Assembly (NCBI GenBank): GCA_015039365.1 | Contig: WION01000049.1 | Location: 124,001-188,000 of the forward strand | Length of the DNA: 64,000 bases | Direction: 5' to 3' | From: Amanita rubescens | Lineage: Eukaryota > Basidiomycota > Agaricomycetes > Agaricales > Amanitaceae | Shown: piece after piece, positions 12,131 to 25,600 of the stretch | Position numbering within the stretch: position 1 is the stretch's first letter | Layout: every line of letters starts with the position of its first letter | Program-made: the position numbers and the translations under genes | The notes under the pieces: model-generated | Databases searched by the model: none | What the model was told of the DNA's origin: nothing | The model's input: the letters and a program-made list of their open reading frames with translations, nothing else

Positions 12131-12586
12131 CTAAGGTGTTATCCTCTCAATGAGTTTTATGTTTACAGTTGACCAGCGGCTGACCTTTGGTGGTAAATGC
12201 TCCACCCAGAAATGTCGATTGTGAGTGACGGACGGATTAAAGGTTGGCCACGTCAACCGAGGAGGATGACGAGGTCCGATTTCATGGGAACCTGTTGAAC
12301 GTGAAAATAAAATCGATAAAAAAGGATCGCCGGGGGTATGAGGATGTTGTACGTAAAATTCATGAAGCACGCTCTTCGGGAGACTCAGCACATGCTTGCC
12401 CGACTGCGATGGCAGACGTAAAAGCAACAGTCGCGTTGCTATTCCATACAACGTGCCATTCAGGCTCGGCACCTGTTTCTCCAGAAACCTGGGGATATAG
12501 CCAATTAGTTCTGTTTCAGATTTGTCGATCCACCAATGAGACTCGGTAAATGAAATCCAGAATGATTTGTGGACGCCAACCAGCAT
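12131..12586 (-). CDS. hypothetical open frame, 151 codons
   Basis: An open frame lies between the DPBB gene and the polymerase gene on the same strand. It contains no recognised domain, signal peptide or repeat. It may be coding, or part of the 3' untranslated region downstream of the polymerase. A 101-codon frame (12244-12549) runs opposite it. The rest of 12587-12824 shows nothing. Confidence 0.2.
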   Translation of the reverse strand: MLVGVHKSFWISFTESHWWIDKSETELIGYIPRFLEKQVPSLNGTLYGIATRLLLLRLPSQSGKHVLSLPKSVLHEFYVQHPHTPGDPFLSILFSRSTGSHEIGPRHPPRLTWPTFNPSVTHNRHFWVEHLPPKVSRWSTVNIKLIERITP

Positions 12587-12824
12587 ACCTGCTGGAGGAT
12601 CCGAGGCGGATTAGTAGTGTGGCACACGACTCGTATACTAATTATACGACTTCCAATTACAGGTTAGCGGAAAAAATGCTTCCGCGCATCTGAAAGCGCA
12701 GCTACGGCTGATATTGCCGATTCCGAAGATCAGGTTCTAACATGAGATCTTTCCCCCGAGATATGTGATGGCAACCAACCAACTATGTATGCCAAAATGC
12801 GCAAAGGGGATCTGCCCGGCCTTT

Positions 12825-15800
12825 TTACCCTCTGACTCGCTCATGAGGCTCTTGCCAAGGAACTCCCAATATCTCGAATATTTCTTCTTCTGTTTCCGAT
12901 GCAATCAATTGACCTGCGTCAGGGAAATATATCGTGCGGTTTCAATAGACAAGATTGCGACCAACCGGGATTCGTCTTCACACGCGCGTCATGTGTGTCC
13001 CGTACCACCCCAGAAAATAGCCCCCTCTGATTCAGCGAATACCCCATTACCCTTGCTTTCAACCGCATTGCCCGATTGAACTGTATGCCCGTCATGATTT
13101 CACTTAACCCATGTCAGATCCACTCACGATATCATCACCCTAGATGTATCAAGTAACTTTGATACATACACTTATCGATTCAATACTTACCGTGTAGTAC
13201 AGGAGAGCGGCGCCCCTGGATTGCCAAGGGACAGTTAAGAAATCAATTCTTCTACGCCTAGCGCCTTCTCTGGGTAGTCGGCAAAGACCGCGATAAATAG
13301 CTTCGAGGTCATTAGGGTCTTCAGGAAGCGCGAGGTCCTCCGTTAAGATCTTGGCAGCGTGGAGATCTCGGAGAAGATGCGGGAGAACGCCTATCTATTG
13401 TCCGAGTACTGTATGCAACAGAGAGAGTATATCGTACCTGCGTGTGTTTTGCCGTCATCTGTGGGGCGTGTAATTAATATATCGATATCACCACAGTCGG
13501 CTTTGCCCCTAAAAAAATCATTCTAGAATCAAAGCTTATACCTGTACACACGCACGCACCTCCTGAAGCTCCCCATAATCTCTACAAATAAATTTGGGTC
13601 CAGACGCAATGCTATACAAGTTCAGCGCGGCGAGAAGCTGACCGAACCACAAGGACTTACCCATGGGCATAATTAAGCTGAAGATCGCCTGTGCCTCGTT
13701 ACGGGGCATGCGGCTGTTGATATCTAAATAGAGTCATCAAAAATGTCGTCATTTTTTGTCTCTTACTTGACGAACCGTCATAGAATTTGACACCGATTTC
13801 CTGAACACTACTCAATTGGACCCCTCCTTTTCCCGCCGTAAGGTCTTCCAGGGTACGGCAACCTGCAGCATACCATTTGAAGGCAGTTGCTTGTCCTGTC
13901 GACAATGTCGCCTAAGCACCCAAATACAAAATGATTCGCAGCGCTCACCTGCGCCGTAGACACCTTGAAACAGCCGTGTCACCTCGACATCATCGGTTTT
14001 CTCATATTCAATCCGGCGGAGTTCGCCAGTTTCAATAATCTCCATGATCTTCACGGAAATGAATCAGTTCTGATTCGCGGCTATCTATATGGCTCTGTTC
14101 ACCTTCAGCGCGGTTTTTTCACCGATCCCACGGATAGAACGGGCCTCGTTGAACGTTCTGATACGCCGAGGATAACTCCTCAATGCTCGTATGCCTGTCC
14201 AATCGCATTGAACGAAAGGATACCGTCTAAAAGGACTGACTGACATTTGCTATAACTGAATACACGCCAACGATCTTCGTCTCCCGGCTTGGATCTATGA
14301 AGTTCCATGAGCTCCTGTAGCTATGTCATATCGGCTTAGCGAAGCCGATGGATAATATATCACTTTTCCAAACCTTGTCAATGATATCTTGATTAGGGCA
14401 CGGCTGACTGTGCTGCTTTGGCTTGTCACATGTCCAACCCTAGAGGGCATATTAGCTTCATCGTGATACGCTGCGTTCACTTCACCTTCTTCTGCAAAGG
14501 AATATCAGTGACTTCGTCGGAATAATCAGATTCTAATCCTGTGTCGTCCTTTCCTGAGTGGCGAGACCACTAAAGCACTTCGTTAGTGATGATCAGAATG
14601 AATGAGGTGCCTGTCACAGACTTCGCTCTCACGGGCCGCCCTTGCTTTTGCATAAAACTTTTCTAGCGGATCATCCGCGTTAGCCGTGCCTGTTCTTACG
14701 TCCAAGGTGACTTTCGACGAGGTAGCGTGACGCTGGTTGATGACGTCATGCTGAACTAAGGAGGGAGTCGGATCTTCTACGATTTCCTCGGCCTCCTCTC
14801 CTCCATTCATGATTTCATCCAGAGTGAATTCACTGCCTCGTTTATTAGCATGTGAATGGCTTGAGGGTGTGGACTCACGAGATGTTGCTGATGTCTAAAG
14901 TCTTGTCTTTCGTTTTGCTTCCTGACGGGGGTGCTATTGCCCGGGAAATGCCAGCGTTGATGCGCTTGCTGAAAGCCGCGTGGAGCCAAACTTCATCCAG
15001 TTTGATTTCGCTAGTGCCTTGCGCGGCGGATACATCCTCCAGCCCTTTCAATTCCAGAAACAATCCAACCCCACTTAACTGTAGGTATATGATCGGGAAT
15101 GTCGTCAAGGGTTTTCAAACCAAGGGCTCGTATTGTTGGGTGGACTTGGGCATCAGTCACAATATGCGTGACTACAGTGGGGTCGAATTTGGGTATTAAA
15201 TTTCCACCATACCGCACGATCTGAGGACTATATGCGTACGGCAAAACCGATAGAATGGGTGTACTTACAATTTTCATCCGTTGCCGCGTTCTTTCCGTCG
15301 CAAAACGCTTATCTCCTCCGGTGTAGAAAATGTTCTTACCTGCAAGGAATTGCGCGCACCTCCTTCGCGCAGCTCCATATGCTGCCGGCTGCGTACTATT
15401 CATTAACATTTTGGCGAAATGTTCTGGCGACACTTGATTGATTGTTTCCTTGACCTTTTTGTCTTTCACCCGCTTCTTGGTCACTTTAGCTTCCTGCGCC
15501 GCCGATTCCCGAGTCACCGATATACCTGATGGAGCTACTGTTTGCGGCGGCGGAGATGGTGATGTGTCCTCTATTATAGATGACTCATCTGAAGAATTTT
15601 CGTTTTTCGACAGCACTTCTGATGTGACCTGAGGATCTTCGATCCGATGCCTCAGTTTGGTCAATTTCTTAGTTCTATCTGCGGCGCGTCTAGCAGCCTG
15701 GCCTCTCGACTCAGAGTTCCAATTGGAATGGGCCACTTTCTGCACATGTTTCATCTGTTTCTTGGTCGATAAGGGTAAAGGCTTTGCCGATTTGCTGACG

Positions 15801-16655
15801 TCCTCAATTGATGACGTCGACGGATCATCCTCTTCACCCGGCGCACGTGAAGCGAGCTCGGAAACTTGCGCAATGTCTTTTGCCTCTCCAGTGTGACCGC
15901 TTCTTTGGTGCCCCTCAGCCCTAGATATTAATGGCAGAGGCGCATTGTGATTTGATAATAGAACACTGGACACAGAAATGACTGTTCACAAATGAATTCG
16001 CTGTCCGATAGATCGACTTACCCATCGTCGGGCCTATCCAGCGGCGAGCCGAAACGCACCTCCCGATCTCGTGAGTTACTCACTTCACTTACAATCGAGT
16101 GAATATGAGACGGTGAAGAATTTGCCACAACCATATACTCCGAATCTGGGTAAACGGGTTTGTTTCCCGGTGTCGGCGCTGTGCTGGAAGGAGATTCACT
16201 TTCTCCGGTCGCAACTACGCCAGTTTTTCATGGTACCACCTACCTCTCATACGTCATTCTTCCCATTTTCGGGTCCTTGCCCAGTACAGATGAGAGTGCC
16301 GGACTATCGGCACGCATATACGTTGCATTTCAGATACGTTTACTTTAGAAGCGCACATATAGACTCTCTTTTAGTATACTGACCTAGAATGGTCATTGAG
16401 AGGTAGAAATCCGCTGGGTTGGGGTTCCTTGGTGTGTGAATCTGACCAGAACGATACCGGTCCGTAGGATCCTTCGCTAGCAGGTGAGCCTTGACTTCAA
16501 AGATGGTCAAGAATACGATGGTCCTTATCTGTGAATTGCCATACCTTTTCCCTGTTTGACATTCTCATACGGTCAACATAATTGTTAAAGGTTTCGTCAG
16601 GCAGATTCAGTCGTTTAGTCCTCTCAAAGTAGAAGTCGTCTAGGTCAAAATCCAT
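12825..16655 (-). CDS. DNA polymerase lambda-like family X polymerase with BRCT domain
   Basis: Family X polymerase for gap filling in base excision and end-joining repair, acting in the nucleus. The start at 16655 gives MDFDLDDFYFERTKRLNLP. After a Ser-rich region comes a BRCT domain (KNIFYTGGDKRF, RYGGNLIPKFD, VVTHIVTDA, VKWGWIVSGIE, LDEVWLHAAF). The PolX core follows: LMELHRSKPGDEDRWRVFSY, the helix-hairpin-helix RSIRGIGEKTALKIMEII, FQGVYGAG, then DCGDIDILITRPTDDGKTH with two catalytic Asp, RRRIDFLTVPW with the third, and FNRAMRLKARVMGYSLNQRG. The C-terminus is EIFEILGVPWQEPHERVRG. Many short introns. A 48 bp BRCT intron is in frame. One extra base breaks the frame at the ggg near 15043-15045. 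Confidence 0.88.
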
Positions 16656-17403
16656 GGCAACCGCGAATCGCCTGCAAAAAATTGTTGGATCAGGAAGCGC
16701 TATCAGTGTCGGTGAGAAAGAGACAGAGTGGGCTACAGGCTTGGAGTGAGTCACGCTCACGTGGTTACGACTATGCACGCCCTGAACAGCCTTGTTAGGC
16801 CTTACGGCACCTGATACTGCGCCGTGCGGCGAGATCTTCGAATATGAAAGCCAACGAACTCAACTCCCATCTGGCTGCTTCATTTACTTCCATTCAGACT
16901 GCAACTTAGCTTGGATACTCGCTACCGATTCACCACAACGCAATGCATCACACAGTTGAGCGATGGGTAGCGATGAATCAAAACAGCATGACATTGATAG
17001 ATTGTCGTCATACACATGTCATAATTGTCCATTATCGATCTCAGGACCGGCATCAGGTCAAACGTTGACCAACTCGGCTACGTTTCCCCCCCGACTTGTT
17101 TGCCACTTAAACTTATGGGTCCTAGTTTAGGATAATCTCGATAACGGCCGTACGTTTGTGTTATTACCGTGTGGCGAAAATTCGCGCGGTTATGCCACCC
17201 AGCACAAGTGCAAGCGGAAAATTATTGCCTGCGCTTGTGTCACTCGCAGCTACAGCGTGGTCGGTTCATGTATACAGCACTTACAGACCTAATTACAGCA
17301 CATCTCACCTGTTGCGTTCTGGTATTTATGCAGGTCATTCGTAGCTCGAATAATCCCAGACCTCCTCATCTTGCACTTGCACGTCTATCCACAAAGCCTC
17401 ACA
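16656..17403. other. divergent promoter region
   Basis: Spacer between the polymerase (-) and the methyltransferase (+). No coding signal or clear motif was recognised. A short C-tract (ccccccc) sits near 17088. Confidence 0.5.
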
Positions 17404-18631
17404 ATGCCATCAGTCGAACGAGACCACGATATGTTAGACGGGGAGCATCAAGACCAAGACGAGTCTAGTTCGTCGGAAAGCGAACAGGGCTCCCCTCCCC
17501 AGCCCGACCCAGACATGGTAGAGCTTACGTCCGAAGATCACGCCCGGTGTTTCATCGAACATGAAGACAGACTCTTCCATTCGTCTGATGCGCCGTACCC
17601 TTTACCAGTCGATACCTATGAGCAAGAGGTGCGTAACCTCGTATAGTCGTCTTTACTCAAACAAATCATTCGATCAGCGGCAAAACTTGATGCATAAAAT
17701 GTGTCACCGCATACTGGGTGAACACTATTACGGCCCAGTACCTGAAGTGTTGGTAGCGGTCCCCGGGGACGTCGAGAGACGTGTACTGGACTTGGGCACA
17801 GGTACAGGCAAATGGTAATTTTACTCCGATCTTACGATAGCGAAGTGATCCTCATCAACATTGCAGGGCTATGGACATGGGAAAGGCCTTCCGACAATCG
17901 AGAGTTACCGGAGTAGATATTGGTTAGTCCGCTGTGAGTGTGTATTCCTATTACTAATGGCCTTTTAGTTCCAATCCAAACCAAAGAACCTTGGAAAAAT
18001 GTGTGGTTCGAAATTGAGGATATTAGGAAGCAACTCAGATGGGGGGATGAAGCGTTTGATCTGGTTCACGCTAGAGATCTGTCTATGGGGGTAAGTAATT
18101 GTCTACCTTTTATCCCGTCCATAAAAATAACTCGACGGATAGATCAGTGACTGGCCGGCCTTGATTACCGAAGTCGCTAGACTATTGCGATCAGGGGGAC
18201 TCTTCATCTCTTGTGAATGGGTTCTTTCGCCCGTATTAGGCGGCGAACGCGACCCGAATACACACGCGCCAGGCTTCAATGCGATTTTTCCGCGCCGTAC
18301 AAACGGCACTTCTTGTACGGGGAGTTAACTTGGTGGGGACCGATGTAAGGACGTTACTTGCAAGATTCTCAAAGTTTTCGTGGGATAACGACACGTCCGT
18401 TCTTCGTGGGCGTTGGTGAACAGCCTCAAAACGAAGAGGCCTCCGTCATCGGACACGACTTGATGACGATCCTTCAGACGTTTACAAACTCGATAACACC
18501 CCTTTTGAGGGGCTTTGGCCTTACAGAGCTTCAAGTGGGAGAGCTGATTCGCTGACTATCTTTCGGAACTGCAGAACACGGAGCTTCGTCTGGGATACGT
18601 ATATTTTATCACATACGCTCGTAAGATTTGA
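17404..18631 (+). CDS. SAM-dependent methyltransferase (LaeA-like class I fold), frame broken
   Basis: Class I methyltransferase of a type common in basidiomycetes. The start at 17404 is followed by an acidic Ser/Glu-rich leader. Exon 1 ends DTYEQE (17628); exon 2 starts 17678 with RQNLMHKMCHRIL and carries the SAM motif I VLDLGTGTGKW, then MDMGKAFRQSRVTGVDI. Later come WGDEAFDLVHARDLSMG and VARLLRSGGLFISCEW. The rest is recognisable but lies in three frames: MRFFRAVQTALLVRGVNLVG, RGITTRPFFVGVGEQPQ, then DYLSELQNTELRLGY to ITYARKI. Each shift is explained by one extra base, near 18272, 18375-18378 and 18550. It is either a recent pseudogene or a normal gene with consensus errors; the pattern in neighbouring genes favours error. 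The target is unknown. Confidence 0.7.
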
Positions 18632-18886
18632 ATAGTTGGTACTTGTTCATTTCTTTGGACGAGAAAAGTAGCGGGCGATATGTTTTACTCCTCTCCTCTG
18701 TCTTGATCTTTGTTTATTGTGTACTTGCGGGCATGTACATGTTGACGGGCTATTTTTTTGTTGAATGTTCAACGCTTTTGATTGGTGGAGAGCCCGGTTG
18801 AATCCGGAAAGATCGATTACGTAATACAAACTTTGGTGAGCAGCGACGACAGTCTTTCACCCGAAGTTTTTGCACAAAAATCTTCG

Positions 18887-20377
18887 ATGCTTGCAGCCAG
18901 AGCGTCGGCCACGCGCAGGTGTCCAGCGCATAGCACGCAATTATGCAACTGTTGTCGATGCTGCTGGAGTTAAAGTCGCGTCTGTTGACCACGGCCAACC
19001 AACATCGACTGTAACAATTCTCGCGAAAGCCGGAAGCAGGTTTCAGCCCAAGGCAGGAGTCGCTCACGCACTGAAGAACTTCGCATTCAAGGTTGGTTAC
19101 AGTCCTATACTGTTGTCCTCCAGGTCTTATTTTTTCTGTGGGGCCATAGAGCACAACAAAACGATCTGCACTCGCAACGGTGCGCGAGAGTGAGCTGTAT
19201 GGCGGGGTCCTCTCCGCAACCCTAGGCAGGGAGTATCTATCGTTAACTGCGGAATTCCTGCGCGGTGATGAGTTAGTCCTATTCCTCCCTGCGAATGTGC
19301 TGGCGACCTGACGTTATGCGCAGAGAACTATTTGTCGATATCCTTTCGTCCTTCGTTACGTCTGCCAAGTTCACCCGACATGAATATGAGGAATATGTGA
19401 AACACTCAATTGAAACGGAGGCGGAGGCTGCCAATTCCGATCCCACAACACGCGCTATTGAGCTTGCTCATAATCTTGCGTTCCGCTCCGGACTCGGCTC
19501 ATCACTGTTTGCCCCCTGCTCACAACTCCATTACGGCTGAAGACGTCAAATCTTTCGCTTCATCTGTGTTTACAAAGGATAATATCGCCGTCCTTGGAAC
19601 GGGCATTGAGCACTCGAGACTTGCAAAACTTTCCAAGGAATACTTCAACCTACAAGCTTCAGCAACCTCAACCGTCCCAGCGTCAAAATACTATGGTGGA
19701 GAAAGTCGCGTTGAAAGCTCTAGCGGCCCACAGACTTTGTTCATTGGCTTCGGTACATCAGACACCCCTCCAGCCGACCTCGCAGTACTCTCGGCTCATC
19801 TTTCCCCTGAGCCGTCTATAAAGTGGTCTGACGGCTTGTCACCAATGGCCTCGATCCCCAAAGATTCCTCCGTCCAATCTCTCTATTTACCTTATTCGGA
19901 TGGGACGCTATTAGGCCTATTGGTACAGGGTACAACGGCTACTTCCGTCAAAGAAGCAGGTAAAGCAGCGGTGCAGGCACTTAAGAGCGCTGCTTCTGGA
20001 CTCAAGGAGGATGAGTTGAAGAGAGCGGTTGCCAAAGCCAAATTCAACGCTGCCCAGGCTGCTGATAGGAAGGATGGGTTGGTACATGCTTTAGGAGTGA
20101 AGGTAGACGAGTATTTTATTTTATTTTATTTTCCAGAGATTAACCCTCGCATACTCAGGTTCTGGCCGGCGTTGAAACGTCACTCGATGCTACGCTGACA
20201 TCGCTGAGTGGTGTCAGCGCGTCATCCTTGTCCAAGGTAATTGTTATCCGTGTGTGTATACTGCTTCGTGTCTTATATCCTTTTCAGACCACTTCCGGTT
20301 TGCTTGCCGGCAGGCCGACATTTGCTGCTGTTGGTTCAATAGATGCCTTACCATATACGGATGAGATTGGGCTGTAG
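18887..20377 (+). CDS. QCR2: cytochrome bc1 complex core protein 2
   Basis: Core subunit of ubiquinol-cytochrome c reductase (complex III) of the mitochondrial inner membrane, an M16-peptidase-like fold without the zinc motif. The putative start at 18887 (MLAARASATR) resembles a targeting peptide. The body reads IARNYATVVDAAGVKVASVD, GQPTSTVTILAKAGSR, GVAHALKNFAFK, LYGGVLSATLGREYLSLTAE, FTRHEYEEYV, FRSGLGSSLFAP, ITAEDVKSFASSVF, SGPQTLFIGFGTSD and finally GLLAGRPTFAAVGSIDALPY. Six exons; the last introns are 20111-20159 and 20237-20287. Two breaks of one extra base occur: between the start and RNYATVV, and in the ccccc run at 19512-19516. The gene is essential, so consensus error is likely. 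Confidence 0.85.
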
Positions 20378-22672
20378 GGCAAAATGGCATAACTAACTAG
20401 GTCTTCGTATACACTAGACATTCTGGCAATTTTTTACGCTTAGCTCTAAGAGTGAGCGCGAATAGATCAACGCGGTCGGTTTCATGTTGCTTGCTGGCGT
20501 GATGCTCCGCCGTCACATAAACTCCACTGGAGATAGCAGACCACGAGTCCAATGTTTCCAGTAATTCTATCTAAGGGGAAGGCGAGATTTATGCTGCATC
20601 TTGAATCCTTCCCGTCCTCGAGGACCTCGTGGACACTTGTGGTTGAACAAAAATATTAATATGCTGCTACTCCTCAATTAGTAGATGCTGTGATAGGCGT
20701 GATGTACTCGTATATGTACTGTTGGCGATACATATCCTGCAAGTACACGATCTGCAAGCGGTCATTGGCCGTGCGACGGCACGGAAAATCAGCGTCATTA
20801 AAGAATAGTTAAATTGTTGCTGTGATCATTCTTCTATCCAATATATGTGTGAAAAAAACGCTGCGCACAGACATAGAGCCGCGGAAAGCACAGCTGCCCC
20901 TACCGTGCAGGCCGGGGCACAAGTTTCTGCTTCACGTAAATGAGGAGTTCAGGGGCTTGTTTTCTCCCGCTAATTCATAAAATTCTAGCACACTTTACCT
21001 CCATTATGAATCGCGTGAATGACTCCGGTTCTAACTTTACCCTTTTGAACTTATAGATGGAAACCTCGATTGGTGCTGCGTCTGCTAAGCTGGTATCAAG
21101 GCAAAGGAGGGAAGCTTGACTAATTGAGACGAAGATGGAGCCCGTCCAGTCTTCATCTCAAAATGTCATTCACACACGGTTCACCCCCTTCACCACAAGT
21201 TCGAGCACAATGCACGAGCGGTGTGGTATGCTCAGACTTAGCCCTGTGGTCACTTCTTGCAGATCCCATGCGACACCTCCTATGGCAAATCCAGGGGAAG
21301 ATTACAGTGGCCTTGTAATTTCTTCGAGTGACTGATCGTCTAATTGAAGATGCTGAAAAAAAAATTCAACGGGGCATCAACGCATCGTCGGCCCTCTAAG
21401 GAAAGAAAAAAAGCGGGTCAGTTGCGGCCGCCTGAAATAAGGTTCTAGTCTTCCCCCTGCCTTCCTTTTAGGGTCAGGCGAAGAGCCGGTCGGAGGCGGC
21501 ATGGAGTCACTGCTGCAGCTATCAAGAGGTAAATATATTTCAAGCGTCGGCTGGTGCTTCAAGGAACAGGGTCGAAGGCTGTCATATTGAACGGGAATTG
21601 TTCTGTGAAACGCTAAAAAAATCTGATCGGTAATATCGAGATGAGAGTTCGCTATAGATCCATACTTTGTAGTCGAACAGAGAAAACTGTTACGCCCATA
21701 TAATGTGAGCTGGGTCGCAGCTAGGTACCGATCTATTCCAGGCCATACATATGGGTTATTCTGTGAAATGTCTCGTGTCACAGGAGAAACGAGGGTAGGC
21801 GGTGAACGAGGCGTTGAAACCCTAAAATCTCTCTTTAAAAAATATAGGACTCAAAGAAGGATCAAACCTTCATCCAAGCGCTTGCACGGCCTTAAGGTCC
21901 CTGCTTACGGACCGTTTGTTCGGCATACTGGAAATAGTGAGTCTGGGTCGCGTAACGGAATGATGAGTTGGTAATCATCGGCGGATTTTCCAAATTCGGA
22001 TGCCACTGAAGTGACCAAGACATAGAACGCTGTTGGCATCTTGCCAGGATTGCAGGTATATTACGCAAGATCTCTAGTACATATGCGGAAGGCCCTGAAA
22101 GAGTCCGTTGAGCTTCTTTGACATCATTGTTAGATAATGGGTGGAGTTGATTCCTAATCAATGCATTCGAAGCAAACCTTGCTAAATTTCCTCATTCATT
22201 TCGACCATTGGCATCGTAGATGTCCCAACCCAAGGGATAGATGGACGAAACAGGTGCTTCGTCATGGGAAAAAAATAGCGCCCACAATCCAGTCTTCAAA
22301 TCTTTACGAAACCATGCTTGAAGCGTCTGCTCGTGACCTTGCTCGTTGCCTATGGCATGGTAGCTGGTGTGGCGGCCCGGCTGTAAAGTTCAAACTTTCC
22401 TGAACAAACAGCACCAAATAATGAGCGTGTCTTGCCGTAAATGGTATACGGTAGCGACATGCTACTGAGATAGGTGTTCAAGCTTCTTCATCGTCCGCTG
22501 ACGACTACTAGAAGGCGGTCTACATTTTTAACGTGTTATCCTTAGCGCCTTTAGTGCCCCATTACATGTCCGAGATTCCAGTTGCGCACTATTCGACGCA
22601 ACAAATCTCGTGCTGGATTATTCTCAACTTGCAAACAGCGAAGTAACACCATCTACAAGCACATCATCAGAC
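20378..22672. other. 2.3 kb without an assigned gene
   Basis: Minus-strand open stretches of 134 codons (21377-21781) and 90 codons (21892-22161), and a further open piece up to about 22420, could be exons of one unrecognised minus-strand gene. The last piece contains YPLGWDIYDANG. No domain was recognised. Plus-strand frames opposite them are no better. Upstream exons of the flippase gene could also lie in the last 300 bases. Confidence 0.35.
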
Positions 22673-25600
22673 ATGCCATCACATAACCGTGTCATTGCCG
22701 CCGCTTCTCGTACTACGCTACGAAAACATATCAGTGGGAGACCAAGGAAGAACGATCATTACGGTGACGACATTGAAGAGGAGGCTAGATTACTGGGGGA
22801 GGATACCTATGAAGAGGATGGATTCGATGAAGGTGGAGGGACTCAAGTTCCTATAGTGTCTAAGCCGGTACGTTTTGAGGCTTGTACAAATGTTTGATTT
22901 AATGCTTACGGGCGCAGTAGAGTCAGCGCCCTACCTCAGTGAAAAGTAAAGCTGGAAAAGAAAAGTCGAGAACGATACCATTTCGTCCACCAGGTGTGTC
23001 AAGGATCTGTTTTGCGTGGATTGGTGATATCATTCCTCGGTTCGCTAGAGAAATCACAATCTCGGTTCCCACCCAACATCGTCCGCAACCAGAAATATAA
23101 TGCATTTACATTCCTGCCCATTGTATTCTATGAACAATTCAAGTTCTTTTTCAACTTATACTTCCTTCTCGTCGCATTGTCTCAGTTCATTCCTGCGTTG
23201 AAGATCGGTAAAATTGATCTCTATATCATGATTTCGGCGATCTAACACCACTCGATAGGTTACATTGTGACCTATGTTGCACCACTTGCTTTCGTCCTGT
23301 CTGTAACGATGGGAAAGGAAGCCTATGATGACTATAAGCGATACCTTCGGGACCGAGAAGCCAACTCGCAAAGATATCTGGTGTTGGATTATGCACCAAA
23401 TTCACAGTCTTCGGTCTCGAGTGAAGAAGAGTATCTGAATTCACGTGCGAACACTCGTTCCTGTGCCTTCTTCATCTCTGCGTGTTGGGGACCTTGTACG
23501 GTTAGAGAAGAACCAAAGGGTACCAGCGGATATGGTGCTTCTTCATACCTCAGATGCCTCGGGCACGTGCTTCATACGCACGGATCAGCTCGACGGAGAG
23601 ACCGATTGGAAATTACGCGTCGCAGTACCGGAATGCCAGAAACTCTCTGCGGAGGACATTATCCGACTGGATGCGGAAATCTATGGTATGTATAGATGAG
23701 TTGAACTGTAACCCTGTTCTAATCTTACATTCAGCGGACGCTCCCATAAAGGATATTCATACCTTTGTTGGCACCTTCACTCTGAACACTCCCCCACATC
23801 CTTCAATCTTGGGCGGCTCAAATTCAGTCCCGTTGCATCCTCTTCCACCGTCTGTATCACCTTTGACAGCCGAAAATGTCCTGTGGTCAAACACCGTTCT
23901 GGCTGCAGGATCGGCGATAGGGTTTGTAGTGTATACCGGTGCGGAAACCCGAGCTGTGATGAATACGAGCCATCCTGGGACAAAAGTAGGACTATTAGAT
24001 CTCGAAATAAATAATCTTGCCAAGGTGTGTATATGTTTAACATGTGAATGTAAATGTTCTGACGTCGAAAGATTTTATGCACTGTAACCTTTGTGCTGTC
24101 ATTAGTCCTGGTAGCACTCAATGGTTTCCGTGGCCCTTGGTATATCTATGTTTTTCGCTTCCTCATCCTCTTTTCCTCTATTATACCCATCAGGTATTTT
24201 TCTCCCGGCTCTCCTAGGCGTATGTCGACTCACGATTTTTCAAAGCTTACGAGTCAATTTGGACATGGGGAAGACTGTATATGCGCACCAAATAATGCAT
24301 GATAGCGAAATACCTAATACCATCGTTCGAACGAGCACACTACCGGAGGAGCTAGGTAGGATCACATACTTGCTGAGCGACAAAACTGGCACTTTAACTC
24401 AAAATGGCACGTTCGTAATTTGTCAGACCCGGCGTTTCACTAATGGTCCTGATTCAGAAATGGAGATGAAAAAACTTCATATGGGTACAATGTCGTTCGG
24501 ATTTGACTCAATGGACGAAGTTGCACACCAACTGTCTGTTGCGTACGGAGCTTCAGGAGAGCATGGTATGTAAATTATTCAAGAGTTGATTCAACAATTT
24601 CACAACTGAACAAATAGGGCACTTTCGGCAAGGGTCCCTGGCGACGGGCGCACAGATGGCAACGCGTGGTAGAAGAGACATGTCATCACGGGTGCGCGAT
24701 GTTGTGCAGAGTCTAGCTCTATGTCACAATGTGAGCTCATTCGATATGGTGGCATAAGTCGTTATATAACATGTTTTCAAGGTCACGCCAGTCACAAATG
24801 ACGATGGAACAGTTACCTATCAAGCATCCTCGCCCGATGAGGTTGCTATTGTGACCTGGACGCAGTCTGTTGGTCTGACGCTAGTATTCCGTGATCGAAC
24901 ATGTATAGAGCTTCAAGACCCAACGGGATCGCGCATCAAATTTGATGTCCTTGACATATTTCCATTTACATCCGAGTCCAAACGCATGGGCATCATTGTC
25001 AGGGATACCCAGACTGGCGAAATCACGTTTTTGCAGAAGGGAGCCGACGTAGTCATGGCGAAGATTGTTCAGCGCAATGACTGGCTGGAAGAGGAGACTG
25101 GAAACATGGCTCGAGAAGGCTTGCGGACTCTGGTTATGGCCCGAAAAAGGCTCAGTTCATCACTGTACAATGAATTCAAGTCGCGGTACCACGAGGCAAG
25201 CGTAAGGGTGGAGGGAAGGAATGAAGCAATAGCAGCTGTCGTCACCGAGCTGCTTGAACATGACCTGGAACTGGTTGGACTTACGGGTGTTGAAGATAAA
25301 CTTCAAGATGACGTCAAGTCGACGCTTGAGCTGCTGCGCAACGCAGGAATCAAGATTTGGATGTTAACTGGCGACAAGATCGAGACCGCGCGGTGTATAG
25401 CCATATCTACGAAATTGGTTTCTCGTAATCAATATATTCATGAAGTCGCTAAATGTATGTCTTGTGTTCCTCCGTAATCACCGTCTGCTGACGTGTGCAT
25501 TAGTGAAGACATCTGATCAGGCTCGGGATCAATTGGAATTTTTACAGTCCAAACTCGATTGTTGCTTGGTTATCGACGGTGAATCCTTGCAGGTACTTGC

